A DNA stretch of 64,000 bases from Blepharisma japonicum (taxonomy: Eukaryota > Ciliophora > Heterotrichea > Heterotrichida > Blepharismidae). Shown one piece after another: positions 31,891-41,496 of this stretch. The stretch is taken from contig CATKHK010000031.1 in NCBI GenBank assembly GCA_949751835.1, positions 186,001 through 250,000 on the forward strand. Direction: 5' to 3'. The position numbers were made by a program, and so were the translations under genes. How positions within the stretch are numbered: position 1 is the first letter of the stretch; the number at the start of each line of letters is the position of its first letter. Under the pieces are notes generated by a model. It made no database searches, had not been told where the DNA came from, and was given only the letters and a program-made list of their open reading frames with translations.

Positions 31891-33489
31891 ATGATTGCAT
31901 CATTACTACGAAGTGCCTTGCTAAGAGTGGCTTCCGAATACTTATCAAATGTCGACATAAATAAACTCAGCTTATGAAGTGGCCACATCGCTTTACAAAA
32001 TGTCAAGCTAAATGCATCAGCCATCACAAAATCATTGAATCTCCCTTATATTAGGATGATAAGTGGAGATATAAATAGCATAGAATTGTCGATTCCGTGG
32101 ACTTCTCTCTCATCCAGATCTGTACAGCTAAAATTAAGTCAAGTTTTCATCGAAATTTCTTTGTCAGAAAACACTGTTGTCAATAATCCTATTCAGCCTG
32201 TAAGCGAATCAGAAGAAACTTTATTAAGCAAAATCATTGGAAACCTGGATTTAGAGATACAGGACTTAACAGTTCTTATAAGGTGAAGAGAAGAAGCTCT
32301 GTATATTGGGCAGCTAAATTTAGATAAGCTTAAATTGTATACCACCAATGAAAACTGGGAAGAGGAATTTTTAAATCCATTTGTACAAGTACCTGGAGGG
32401 GCTGGATACAGAGTATGGAGGAAAATTGAATTTACTGATATGAATTTTAGAATTGTGTCAGGTAGCCCAGACGATACTGTGAGTGAAATAATACTTATGC
32501 ATAAATTTGAAAAGGTCAAATGCTGAGGCTGCCCTTTATGTCATGGATTTAAGTCTTCATCTCTATATTCACTTTGCACAGTCCGGTGTCAGGATTTTGT
32601 GCTACAGTCTTATATAGCATCTGAACATTCAATTTCTCATTATAAGTCACATAATGCTCAGCTTATCAAAGATTTATCGACGCAGCAGCTTAAATTTTTA
32701 TTAGCTCCTTTACAGGTTAAGCTAAATTTGAAAAATGATACTATGTTTATGAGAGACTTCTATGGGCTACTCTCAAAATCAACCCCTCCACCAGTACTAG
32801 CAGAAAATAAAGAAGACTCTTATTCATGGTGGTCCTGGGGCAGAGATTTCTTATTGAGTCCATTTTACTGTTCAGATGCAATAAACCATCATTCTCATAC
32901 AGAAAAACTAACAGTTGACTCATTTTTGGTCTCAATTCAGTCGCCATCTTTACATATAAGGTCAAAAATCCATAATCCTGATGAACTAGAAGTCACAAGA
33001 TTTAATTTAACGACTGGAGAGTTCAAAAGCGAGGCAAGGACGAATTACTCTGAGTCATCTGAAGGGACAATCCCCAAGCAATGTGAAAAAGTTACTGAAG
33101 GGACTATTATGTGTCCTTTACTGTCCTGCCACTTAAAAAATGACTATGTCGTTTTCAGAACTTCAGATGCCAATTTTTCTATGATAAATGACAAAGTTGA
33201 CTACTTAGCTAGAGAGCTAATAGTCCATGCATTTCTATCAGGGAATAAAGCATCGTCAGATGCATGCAGAAGTAGCAGGCTGTGCGGATCAATAGTGTTT
33301 GGGAATGATTTATTTATGAATATCAATACAGACCCTCTATCATTAGGGTTTTCGTTAGAAGAAATGATGATTATAATACAAATTATCCTAGAAGCCAAAT
33401 CCTTTTATACAAGAATTTCTAACCCAATAAGCCCCATAGAGCCTTTGAGACAGGAAGGAACAGCGAGTTTAAACAAAGGAGTAGCATAA
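31891..33489 (+). CDS. Chorein-N (VPS13/BLTP-like) protein, short
   Basis: 532 residues, one exon, with TGA Trp codons (LSLWSGHIAL, VLIRWREEA, KVKCWGCPLC). The N-terminus is a chorein-N domain: a helix LLRSALLRVASEYLSNVDIN, then KLSLWSGHIALQNVKLNASA, which matches the QLSxxxWxGxVxLxNLxL signature of VPS13, ATG2 and UHRF1BP1. That domain opens the lipid-transfer groove of bridge-like lipid transfer proteins at organelle contacts. Beta-rich segments continue (LKLSQVFIEISL, LDLEIQDLTVLI). The rest has a Cys-containing stretch, a Ser/Pro linker and a DPLSLGFSLEEMMIIIQIIL segment. Known family members exceed 1,400 residues, so this one is unusually short; it may bridge only a short gap or act as a regulator. 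The latter points are inference. Confidence 0.75.
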
Positions 33490-33622
33490 GCCAAAATGAA
33501 TCAATACTTTATAAAATTATTTTCCTAAAACTTGTTTAAAATTTTCAAAAAATTGGATATAATAAATTCACTGCTTTTTATCTTAAAATTAATATTATTC
33601 GTTTATCAATTAACAATTCAGC

Positions 33623-35119
33623 ATGGAGGACCAAAATTCTGATAGGAGGAGAGAAGCTTATGTGACGCTTGACACCGCAGAATATATAATTGTAATCCCA
33701 TCCCTATCTTTCCCTACAAACGAACTTACAAAATTCAAAGGAATCCACAATTATGAAGAAAGGCTTTTTTATTATTTCTCATATTTAAGCAATCCCAACG
33801 TCAAAATCGTCTATGCCACAAGTTTACCTTTAGACAAAGCGATAATTCTCTATTACATTCAGCTCCTCACAAGAAATTCAAACCTTACCCCAAAAGAATT
33901 AAAAAAACGCGTTTTATTTTTAAGCTGTGATGATACAAGTTCATCATCTTTAATAGAAAAGCTATATAGGCATCCAGTTTTGATAGAAAAAATAAAGCAG
34001 TTTATTAACCCCTCCAAATCATTGATGGTTACCTATACTGGCACAAACCTAGAATATGAGCTTGCCAATGAATTAAATATTCAGCTGTTTGCTAATGATT
34101 ATCATTTATCTTATTTTGCTACCAGAGCAGGCAATAAAGAAATATTCGCAGAAGCAGAAATCCAGCACCCAAAAAGTAGTGGGGTTATTAAAAGTGTAGA
34201 AGACTTAATAGAAGCTTTATCCTCTATTTATATTGAAAATAATTCAGAAAATACTAAATTTGTCATAAAGCAGAATAACGGACTTGGGGGAATTGGGACT
34301 TCTATTTTGCAGACAAAGTATTTTGATAGGACGAATTTACATGAATCAATTAGAGAAGCGTTAGAAAATAAATTAGAATTTCAGTTTGCAAATGAAAATT
34401 GGGAAACATATCAGCAGAAAATTCAGAATTTTGGAGTTATGGTGGAAATATGGATTGATAATGCCTTTTCTTCACCATCGTGTCAAGGGATTATCCATCC
34501 GAATGGGGATGTTGAAATTTTGTCGACTCATGAGCAAATTTTGCATGGGCTAATCTATGTGGGATGTGAATTTCCAGCAAAAAATGAATACCGGCCAGAA
34601 ATAATTAACCAATCTGCGAAAATAGGAAATATTTTATCAAGAAAAGGGTGCAGAGAAAGATTCGGGGTTGATTTTGTTTTAAAAAAAGAAAACGATTCAT
34701 TCAATGTTTATGCAGTAGAAATTAACATAAGATGGACTGGAACTTCGCATCCCTTTTTGGCCGCAAAGATGTTGACCAATTCTGAAATAACTGAAGATGG
34801 CTTATTGAGAAGCAAAGATGGGAAATTTAAATATTATTTTGCAAACGATTGCGTGATAAGTGAAATCTATATGGGACTTACTCCAAGATTTTTGATTGAA
34901 TTTATCAACTCCAACCTAGAACTTCAATTTGACTCTGAAAGAATGGTTGGAATAGTTATCTATAACTTTTCTTTCACCGCAGAATTTGGAAGATTTGGGC
35001 TGCTCGCAATATCAGATTCTATTGATGAGGCAAAAGCTCTTTATTGCAAATCATTACAAATAATTGAAGCATTTGCGAATGAAATGCATGCTAAGAAGAA
35101 AAATATAGTATTAGAATAA
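33623..35119 (+). CDS. ATP-grasp ligase-like protein (PGM1-type)
   Basis: 498 residues, single exon. Residues ~200-270 hold the ATP-grasp glycine-rich loop FVIKQNNGLGGIGTSIL, with the Lys that binds ATP, and the C-terminal core has YAVEINIRWTGTSHPF, where Glu and Asn would bind Mg2+. MVEIWIDNAFSSPSCQGI is the intervening strand. The ~190 residues before this (EYIIVIPSLSFPTNE, VKIVYATSLPL, SLMVTYTGTNLEYELANEL) look like the preATP-grasp and swap region of bacterial peptide ligases and the PGM1 family. Such enzymes join a carboxylate to an amine. The substrate is unknown, and eukaryotic members are scattered. No signal or membrane segment is visible, so it is probably cytosolic. Confidence 0.75.
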   Translation: MEDQNSDRRREAYVTLDTAEYIIVIPSLSFPTNELTKFKGIHNYEERLFYYFSYLSNPNVKIVYATSLPLDKAIILYYIQLLTRNSNLTPKELKKRVLFLSCDDTSSSSLIEKLYRHPVLIEKIKQFINPSKSLMVTYTGTNLEYELANELNIQLFANDYHLSYFATRAGNKEIFAEAEIQHPKSSGVIKSVEDLIEALSSIYIENNSENTKFVIKQNNGLGGIGTSILQTKYFDRTNLHESIREALENKLEFQFANENWETYQQKIQNFGVMVEIWIDNAFSSPSCQGIIHPNGDVEILSTHEQILHGLIYVGCEFPAKNEYRPEIINQSAKIGNILSRKGCRERFGVDFVLKKENDSFNVYAVEINIRWTGTSHPFLAAKMLTNSEITEDGLLRSKDGKFKYYFANDCVISEIYMGLTPRFLIEFINSNLELQFDSERMVGIVIYNFSFTAEFGRFGLLAISDSIDEAKALYCKSLQIIEAFANEMHAKKKNIVLE

Positions 35120-35522
35120 AATTAACATTTTAAATGATAAATCAGAATGTGAGTGGGATAATGGTATTGATATAAAAATGAATGATTCTGACTTGCAAGC
35201 TCAATATACAGAATTTTTTTTAATGCTGTTAGAGTTTGTAGGAATATCATCTAGGATTATGATTAGTTTCTCAAAATTACTGCTGAATACTTTTTTATTC
35301 CTTTGCTATTATTTTTTGGTGAAAGCACCTCTTGAAAATTATCAAAATCTAGCAAATCTAATCAGAATTTGGGCTAAAAGGAAAATGAAATCTATTTTAA
35401 AAATAATTTTTAATTGTTATTAAAATAAAAATTTTTGTCTCAATAAATTCTCATTGAGTTTTAATATAGATTGTACATATTTTAATTTACTATAAAACAG
35501 TCAGCATATCTAAAAAAAAATA
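35120..35522. other. Intergenic spacer
   Basis: About 400 AT-rich bases. An 81-codon frame at 35178-35423 exists but has a hydrophobic, low-complexity sequence and no recognisable features; I do not call it a gene. Confidence 0.4.
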
Positions 35523-36146
35523 ATGGAAAGCAGAGGAAGCATTTACATCGATATCAGCGTCAAAGTTGTACTTGTTGGCGATTCCCAAGTTGGGAAATCG
35601 AGCCTTCTTAGTCAATTTATGAAAGAAGAATTCAACCCAAATATCCCAATCACAAATGGGATTGGAAACAAATACCGAACTCTTGAATTAGAAGGAAGAG
35701 TAGTGAAAGTCGATCTTTGAGATATGCCAGGACAATTAAATTATAGACCTGCGTTAACTCAATTTTATAATCACGCTAGCGTTGCCATCCTTGTTTTCGA
35801 TTTATCAAATCGAAAAAGTTTTGAAAATCTAAATAAATGAATCTCAGACCTGATTGTAAATGGAATAAAGATGCCCAGGATTCTTTTGGTGGGAAATAAA
35901 ACCGATTTAGTAGAAGAGAGGAATATTGATGAAAAAGACTTGCAAAAGTTTTTGAAAATTTACCATTTAAAGTATATTGAATCTTCAGCAAAAACTGGGG
36001 GGAATGTTGAAGAAGCTTTTATGATTGCTTTGCAAAAATCGCTAAAATTCCATGAAGGAAGAAATGAAAGTAGAAGCAGTACACAAGTTAGTGCAGCAAA
36101 TAACGCACCTAGCTGTGTATGCCGTTGTGTTTGCAGATTATTTTAG
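35523..36146 (+). CDS. Rab-like small GTPase
   Basis: 207 residues, one exon, with TGA Trp codons (VKVDLWDMPGQ, LNKWISDLI). The G-box motifs are GDSQVGKSSLL (P-loop), LWDMPGQLNY (switch II), LLVGNKTDLVEE (NKxD) and YIESSAKTGG (SAK). Switch II reads DMPGQ instead of the usual DTAGQ; the catalytic Gln is kept. The P-loop Gly-Lys-Ser is intact. The C-terminus is short and Cys-rich: SCVCRCVCRLF. The last four residues CRLF fit a CaaX-type prenylation site ending in Phe rather than the usual Rab CC or CXC end. It is likely a membrane-bound traffic regulator; which step is not clear. A decayed related copy lies at ~1.6 kb. Confidence 0.88.
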
Positions 36147-36675
36147 TAATAAATTGTTTTATATCAAAGAGAATATTGCATCATTTTTATTAGTAAAATA
36201 TACAAAGGGTTCTTATTTGTCAATTTTAAATTAATATAATCTTAATATATTGTTTCTGATATTATTACGAATAATAAAAATTTTGTTTATAAAAAGCCAT
36301 TTTATAAATAAAATATCCCTTGGAGTCTAAATAAATAAGATAATTTTATTTCTAAAATCTCATAGAAATTAAGATTCAAACTATGACTCTAGTAATGCTT
36401 TTAGAATTCTTAACAATGCCAGAGCATTCTCCAATCTTATAAATACTACTATCTGTTTTATAATTACGTATTTTGAACTTCAATATCTCTAGAAAACAAT
36501 AAATATGAAACCTACCATCTGTTACAAAAAGCTTATTTATTTTGAATTTCTTATTAAATAACCCTGATCTTTTCAATTCCTCTTAAGACTTTTTAAGTTT
36601 TTACTTCCATAAATGATAGCAAGTTAATTGCTACCATTTTACCATTGGATTTCCAACAAAAGTAATTTTAACATC
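36147..36675. other. Intergenic, with a possible kinase remnant
   Basis: About 530 AT-rich bases. Apart from the minus-strand remnant at 36333-36576 I see nothing in it. Confidence 0.4.
36333..36576 (-). pseudogene. Possible decayed kinase N-lobe fragment
   Basis: The minus-strand frame reads FKINKLFVTDGRFHIYCFLE, then DSSIYKIGECSGIVKNSKSI, followed by TRVIVWIL. The last part resembles a protein-kinase glycine loop (YKIGxGxxGIVKxxxxxxTG) with the loop damaged, but no catalytic segment follows. There is no in-frame ATG, and a TAA lies just upstream. It could also be an unrelated small frame. Confidence 0.25.
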
Positions 36676-37125
36676 ATGGGCATTATTCAGACCAAGAAAA
36701 AAGTTCATATCAATTCCGATTTGGCCGAGAAGCCTTCAAACCCAGACTTTTTAAAAGCAAGAAAAGCCCACTATAAAAATGAATATGTGCTAGCGAAGAA
36801 GGCGTTAAAAAAATCACATCAATGTGAAAGCGATCCAGACTTAGACGAGTATCAAAGAATTCCCCAGAGGAAAGCGAGTTTTGTTGAGCCAATTGATGCT
36901 CATGATGAAGAATCTAAATCGGTATTTTTCGAAAAATTTACAAAGAAGACGCAGGTAGAAGAATTTACATATGCTAAAAAGGAGCTTATACGACTTGATC
37001 CACAGCTTTTGGCTTCTCCTCTATGTAAAGATAATGGGGTAGAAAGGAAAAGGCTGTCACTTGATAATTTATTGTATGATCCGAGAGATATAAAGAGAAG
37101 ATACTCTGAGAACATAATAGAATAA
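36676..37125 (+). CDS. Small protein with N-myristoylation-type start, unknown
   Basis: 149 residues, one exon. I chose ATG 36676-36678 because it begins MGIIQTKKKVHINSD, where Gly2 followed by a polybasic run fits N-myristoylation plus charge-based membrane binding. Earlier in-frame codons give no ATG. The remainder is charged and without recognisable domain (KKALKKSHQCESDPDLDEYQ, FFEKFTKKTQVEEFTYAKKE) and looks mostly helical. The motif ERKRLSLDN could be a phosphorylation site. Function unknown; a peripheral membrane protein is inferred. Confidence 0.6.
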   Translation: MGIIQTKKKVHINSDLAEKPSNPDFLKARKAHYKNEYVLAKKALKKSHQCESDPDLDEYQRIPQRKASFVEPIDAHDEESKSVFFEKFTKKTQVEEFTYAKKELIRLDPQLLASPLCKDNGVERKRLSLDNLLYDPRDIKRRYSENIIE

Positions 37126-37429
37126 GCTAATGTGTATAGATATACGTAAACGAAAAAGGATTAATTGGGAAAGTAATTAAATTTGTTGAAAAATATATAT
37201 CAATTTTTTTAGGAAGTAGGTAATAATAAAGAGCATTAGTTCTATTGAGTAATATTATAAAAATTAATAAGCAGTCATTTTAAGTAGCTTTATTTCAATT
37301 AAGTAATAGACAAAATTTTCAAGTTATTCATTAAAATAGCTAAGAAATATCTGAATAACTATAAGTATTAATTGCCCTTATCATAATTTTCCTACATAAC
37401 TCATTTTAAATTTGAGTTTTTATTATAAT
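37126..37429. other. Intergenic spacer
   Basis: About 300 AT-rich bases upstream of the second CXC gene. No frame or RNA gene is visible. Confidence 0.45.
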
Positions 37430-37885
37430 ATGGAAGCAGAATCTAACACACCAAAGAGGGAACTCTCACCATTTACTCAATTCTGCCTGACTAATCTTTC
37501 TCCAATTGACGATTACATCTCATTTTATCCTATTACAACAACTACTCTTAAGCTAAATAAGCTATATGCTTTTCCTCAAAAACGAGCTCTAAACTCGCTT
37601 ACTCCAAGGTGTGCATGCAAAAGATCACAATGCCTCAAAATGTATTGCGAATGCTTTGCTGCCAATTCTCTTTGTGCAGATTGTGACTGCATCGGCTGCA
37701 GCAACATTCCAATAGAAGATGAAACCAAGCTTATTTCTCATGAAAAACTCAAAATCGTCAATTCAAAACATCAGCGAGGTTGTAGCTGTAAAAGATCAAA
37801 CTGCCGGAAAAAATATTGTGAATGCTACCAAAAAAACCTTTATTGCAAGCATTTTTGTAAATGCTTAAGCTGTGAAAATATGTAG
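37430..37885 (+). CDS. Second CXC-domain protein, LIN54/tesmin-like
   Basis: 151 residues, one exon; the start is ATG 37430-37432. Two CXC motifs lie at ~62-95 (RCACKRSQCLKMYCECFAAN, then CADCDCIGC) and ~117-150 (GCSCKRSNCRKKYCECYQKN, then CKHFCKC). The DNA-contacting Tyr of KMYCECF and KKYCECY is present in both. Unlike the protein at 2.2 kb the linker has no RNPxAFxPK; it is LISHEKLKIVNSKHQRG, and the protein ends right after the second motif. The N-terminal ~60 residues are unstructured with Ser/Thr-Pro. The motif architecture makes it a sequence-specific DNA-binding protein by family; its targets are unknown. Confidence 0.82.
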   Translation: MEAESNTPKRELSPFTQFCLTNLSPIDDYISFYPITTTTLKLNKLYAFPQKRALNSLTPRCACKRSQCLKMYCECFAANSLCADCDCIGCSNIPIEDETKLISHEKLKIVNSKHQRGCSCKRSNCRKKYCECYQKNLYCKHFCKCLSCENM

Positions 37886-37926
37886 CAATATTAACGGATT
37901 AATTGTAAAAAATTTACTCTAATTTC

Positions 37927-39259
37927 TTATATCCAATTTTCTATAAAATTCGCAAGTTTCCTTTGAGAGTCATCTTGGACTTTCAAGATAAATGGATGCT
38001 CAAGCAACTTTTTACTGTCTAATCTTTCAGCTGGATTCTTTTGTAAGCATTTATCAAGGAAATTTATGAACTCTTCACTCCAAAGTGCAGGATTTTTAAG
38101 TTGTGGAGGTGGTCTTGTAGCAATTTTAAATAAAATCTTAATCGGAGCGTCTTTAACCATAGGAGGCGGGCCTTCTGCTAACTCTAAAGCCACAATTCCA
38201 AGCGATCAAATATCGACCATATAGTCATAATTCGACCCAGAAACCATTTCTGGAGCCATCCAGCATGGTGATCCTACCACAGTACCTCTCCTCTTTTTTC
38301 CATTGACCAAATCTGCAGCAAACCCAAAATCGCTAATTTTCACTTCCCCATTCCTTGAAACCATAATATTTCCACTACAAATATCCCTATGTATAATTTG
38401 TTTTTCACTTAAGTAAGCCAAAGCTTTTATAACTTCTTTCAAAATATAAGCCATAATTTCTTCATCGATAAGCCCAGCTTTAACCTGAACCATTTCTTCT
38501 AAGTCTATAAACATCAGCTCTTCTACAATTCATATACTATTTATATGGAAAAAGCATTCAATGCATTTTACTATATTTACATGGTCACAAGACTGCATAA
38601 TTGCGACTTCAGTCAGGATTTTTTGTTTTTCCCGCTTTGAGCTTGGGTTTATTCTTTTTAAGGCAAATGTCTCATGGGTGCCTGTGTCTTCGACTACCCA
38701 AAAATCTTCGAGTCTTTTTTTGGTGATTTGCTCAATAATTGTATATTTTATTTCTGGATTATTTTTAGAAATCGTTGCAAGATGGCTCAAGTTTTGGAAG
38801 CAGCTACCATTTTCACTTTTACATGAGGAATTTATGACCATTAGCAAGTGTTTTGACAACCTCTCTGCTTCATGTTGGCTTGATCCTCGCCTTCTTACTT
38901 GTTGCTCCCAATCATCGGGCAATCCCTATATAGATCTTACAGAAAGCCCAGTAGGGGTTTTAGAGTCTTCGACTACATGGACATTATGAACCACATTTTT
39001 AGGGCTACTTGCTAAATATTCATCATGAAGATCACGGATTTCGCTGATTCCTTCAGTAATATTTATAGAATGGCCTCTTTGACAATTCGGCAAGCAGTTT
39101 TTACAAAATCTCCTAGAAAATCCGCTTTCTTTAACTTTGACTGTGCAGTCTTTGCAGAAGGTATTATCTATGTAAAAAAATACTGCATAAAATACATTCA
39201 CGCTTGCGAGTTAAGAAATGGAAAGGTTTACTGCAAATTTGGCATTTTTTGTGAGGCAT
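37927..39259 (-). CDS. FYVE-like zinc-finger protein kinase, catalytic-loop Lys missing
   Basis: 433 residues after removal of a 16-nt intron (39168-39183) and a 15-nt intron (38926-38940), with TGA Trp codons (HINSIWIVEEL, MVDIWSLGIV). The N-terminal ~50 residues carry four CxxC pairs: CQIC, CILC, CKDC and CKNC, with FHFLTRKREC between the first two pairs, a FYVE-related finger. The kinase domain has ALKRINP (ATP-binding Lys), ELMFIDLEEMV, IIHRDICSGNIMV, KISDFGFA and VVGSPCWMAPEMVSGSNYDY, closest to STE20/PAK kinases. The catalytic loop reads HRDICSGN, with Cys where PAK-type kinases have Lys (HRDIKSxN). The Asp, Asn and DFG are kept. The gene may code for a weakly active kinase; binding to PI3P-containing membranes is inferred from the FYVE-like finger. 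Confidence 0.82.
38926..38940 (-). other. 15-nt intron in the FYVE-like kinase
   Basis: Sense-strand GTAAGATCTATATAG, phase 0, with an in-frame TAG. Removal joins PTGLS to GLPDDWEQQV. A at -6. Confidence 0.85.
39168..39183 (-). other. 16-nt intron in the FYVE-like kinase
   Basis: Sense-strand GTATTTTTTTACATAG, 16 nt, so it shifts the frame. Removal joins RECILC to NNTFCKDC and completes the zinc finger. A again lies six bases from the 3' end. Confidence 0.82.
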
Positions 39260-40033
39260 ATTTAGATTATTACTATAAAGGTGACCTTAAGTATATATCA
39301 TTGGAATTTTTAAAGCTTTTTTGAGTCTTGGTAGAGCATTGAGAGCTCATGTGATTATTTTATATGGAAATATTTGATTGAGGATTTTTCAAGATTTGGG
39401 GAGGGAGTTTGGGCGAGAGTCTTGAGGTCAGCTTTTGTAAACTCTTACAGATGACTCAAATTTTAGATCTTTTTCAACTATTGTGAAACTAATGATAGCC
39501 TTGAATGCTTGTTAATGAATGAATTGTCTTTTATATGAAACTTAGGCGTTATATAGAATTTATCAAATATTTCTGGCTTAGTTTGCATTAATATTAAATC
39601 TGTATTTGGACATTCTTCTATTGGAGATATATCTTCTTTTGTAGCCATAATAGAGCTAAATCTGGAAATACTCATATAGTCTGGATAGGGTAAATTTATT
39701 TGACTCTACCTATTCATTGTTAGTAAATCTACAAGGCTTTTTCTTTGAGTTCATTATCATTGATCTCTGCATTAACTATGATATGCACTATATGATAGAT
39801 AATAGAAAAATTAAAAATTCAGATAATTTTCAATATAAATTTCCTTATTGGAAAAGCCTCCATAAATGTTCATAAATTAAAAAATAAAATTCATAATGAA
39901 GTCCATCAGAAGACAAGTAGTTCGTTGCAAAATCATAATAAATTATATAGTCGCAAATCACAATAAACTCATGCATTATTTTTAAGATTTATTTCAACAA
40001 ATAGCTGTAGAAATTACTGATTCTTGATAAAAA
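39260..40033. other. Intergenic with one possible small gene
   Basis: AT-rich region between the FYVE-like kinase (minus) and RNase T2 (plus). It contains the small minus-strand frame listed at 39478-39675 and otherwise nothing I can identify. Confidence 0.45.
39478..39675 (-). CDS. Possible 65-residue protein
   Basis: ATG 39673-39675 to a stop at 39478, no TGA inside. The sequence MSISRFSSIMATKEDISP then EECPNTDLILMQTKPEIF looks protein-like but matches nothing I know. An intron linking it to an upstream exon cannot be excluded. Confidence 0.35.
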   Translation of the reverse strand: MSISRFSSIMATKEDISPIEECPNTDLILMQTKPEIFDKFYITPKFHIKDNSFINKHSRLSLVSQ

Positions 40034-40687
40034 ATGCTTGCTATCTTGGTGAACTTATTCGCAAGTGCTCTTGCCGGTCCTGAATTTTTACAGGACCAAG
40101 TTTCAGCAACATACAATATTTTCACTATTGAGTGGAAGCCAACAATGTGTATGACAACAAAGTGCCAATCCGGCTACTATGGACTCAATTTCAATATCCA
40201 TGGTCTCTGGCCTAGTGTCTCTTCAGGCACTCAGCCTCAATATTGTACTTCTTCCTATTCATTTAGCGTAAACTCAACAACTCAAGCTCAATTACAGCAA
40301 TGCTGGCTTTCAGACAGCGAAACCCCTCTTAGCTTTTGGGAGCATGAGTGGGAAAAGCATGGAGTTTGCATGAATCCAGCAGTCCCATCAAATACTTATT
40401 TTGCTGACGCTGCGCTGCTCTTTAATCAATTGGGAGCATTGAATTTATTAGCGGCCAAAGGAATTAAACCTAGCAACTCGCAGACCGTGAGCAAGAACAC
40501 TTTTTATGGAGCATTTTCAAACTCTATTAATATTCAGTGCTTTGAGTCAAGCGGGAAATATTACATAGAGAATGTTTTGCTTTGCTATGATAATAGTCTC
40601 AAGCAGATTGACTGCACCAAGGCGTCAACTAACTGTGGGGATTCATTTTATTTCCCATCCTCAACGTCGGCGCATGAGCAGTTATAA
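40034..40687 (+). CDS. Secreted ribonuclease T2
   Basis: 217 residues, one exon. A short signal peptide (MLAILVNLFASALA) precedes the mature enzyme. Both catalytic segments are intact: FNIHGLWPS (CAS I) and FWEHEWEKHGVC (CAS II), with the two active-site histidines and the Glu and Lys of EHEWEKHG. Cysteines are spaced as in T2 enzymes (MTTKC, QQCWLS, HGVCMN, IQCFES). The enzyme cuts single-stranded RNA through a 2',3'-cyclic phosphate in acid compartments or outside the cell. In a phagotrophic ciliate it probably digests food RNA in vacuoles, which is an inference. Confidence 0.96.
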   Translation: MLAILVNLFASALAGPEFLQDQVSATYNIFTIEWKPTMCMTTKCQSGYYGLNFNIHGLWPSVSSGTQPQYCTSSYSFSVNSTTQAQLQQCWLSDSETPLSFWEHEWEKHGVCMNPAVPSNTYFADAALLFNQLGALNLLAAKGIKPSNSQTVSKNTFYGAFSNSINIQCFESSGKYYIENVLLCYDNSLKQIDCTKASTNCGDSFYFPSSTSAHEQL

Positions 40688-41496
40688 GCTAAATCTTGAA
40701 TTAAAAGTCTGTAAAGTATAATTAAATTTAATAATTCAGGTATATGAGGTAGTTGCTGCTAAAGATTATATTTTTCAAAGAAAAATGGAGTTACCATCTA
40801 AAAACCGATTAAAAAGAATAAATTTTTAATTTAGAGCGCTATTAATAATAGCTTTATAGTTAATACGAGCACTAGTTTTGTTTATAAATAATAAAACTTA
40901 TGAGGAAACAGGATAATGCCAATATAAAATTATAATTAAATTACAAATACTAAATTAATATTTAAATTTTAAATATAGGTAGCTATCATTTTTTAAATAA
41001 AAATCCTAAGTAATATTGCTAAGATTTACAAATAAAGTGGCTGCTAAAAAATAATCTATTTATACATATTGATTATTAAAACCATATTGCCATAATTGAA
41101 TAATTTTTGGAAAGAACCATTGTGTTATTAATTAGACTTGAGTAATTATTAAATAATAAAATTATCTGTATAAATATTTATTCAACAGCTATCACTTATT
41201 AAGGGATCTTATTGAAATAGAGATTTAAGGTCAAAATAAACAGAACTAGATTTTTATGCATATAATCTAATTAATTTTATATTTAAATCAAATCAAACCA
41301 TGAAATACAACCTCACGGAGTAATTTGCGGAATAATAATTAGCATTATCAATAGTCCTTTAAAACAGTTCTATTGCTATGGCAACTTAGTTGGTTGTGAA
41401 TTATTTTTATTTCAATCGAACTAATTAAATTAATAATTCCAAAACAATAAGCCAATTTTTAAAAATATTTAATTAAAACTTATTATCCTTTTGCAA
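40688..41496. other. Intergenic spacer
   Basis: About 810 bases, very AT-rich, between convergent genes. It holds short A/T runs but no frame, RNA gene or clear repeat. Confidence 0.5.

Noticed and set aside
35178-35423. 81-codon plus-strand frame
   Set aside because: Hydrophobic, low-complexity sequence in AT-rich DNA with no known pattern or homologue I can name; likely chance.
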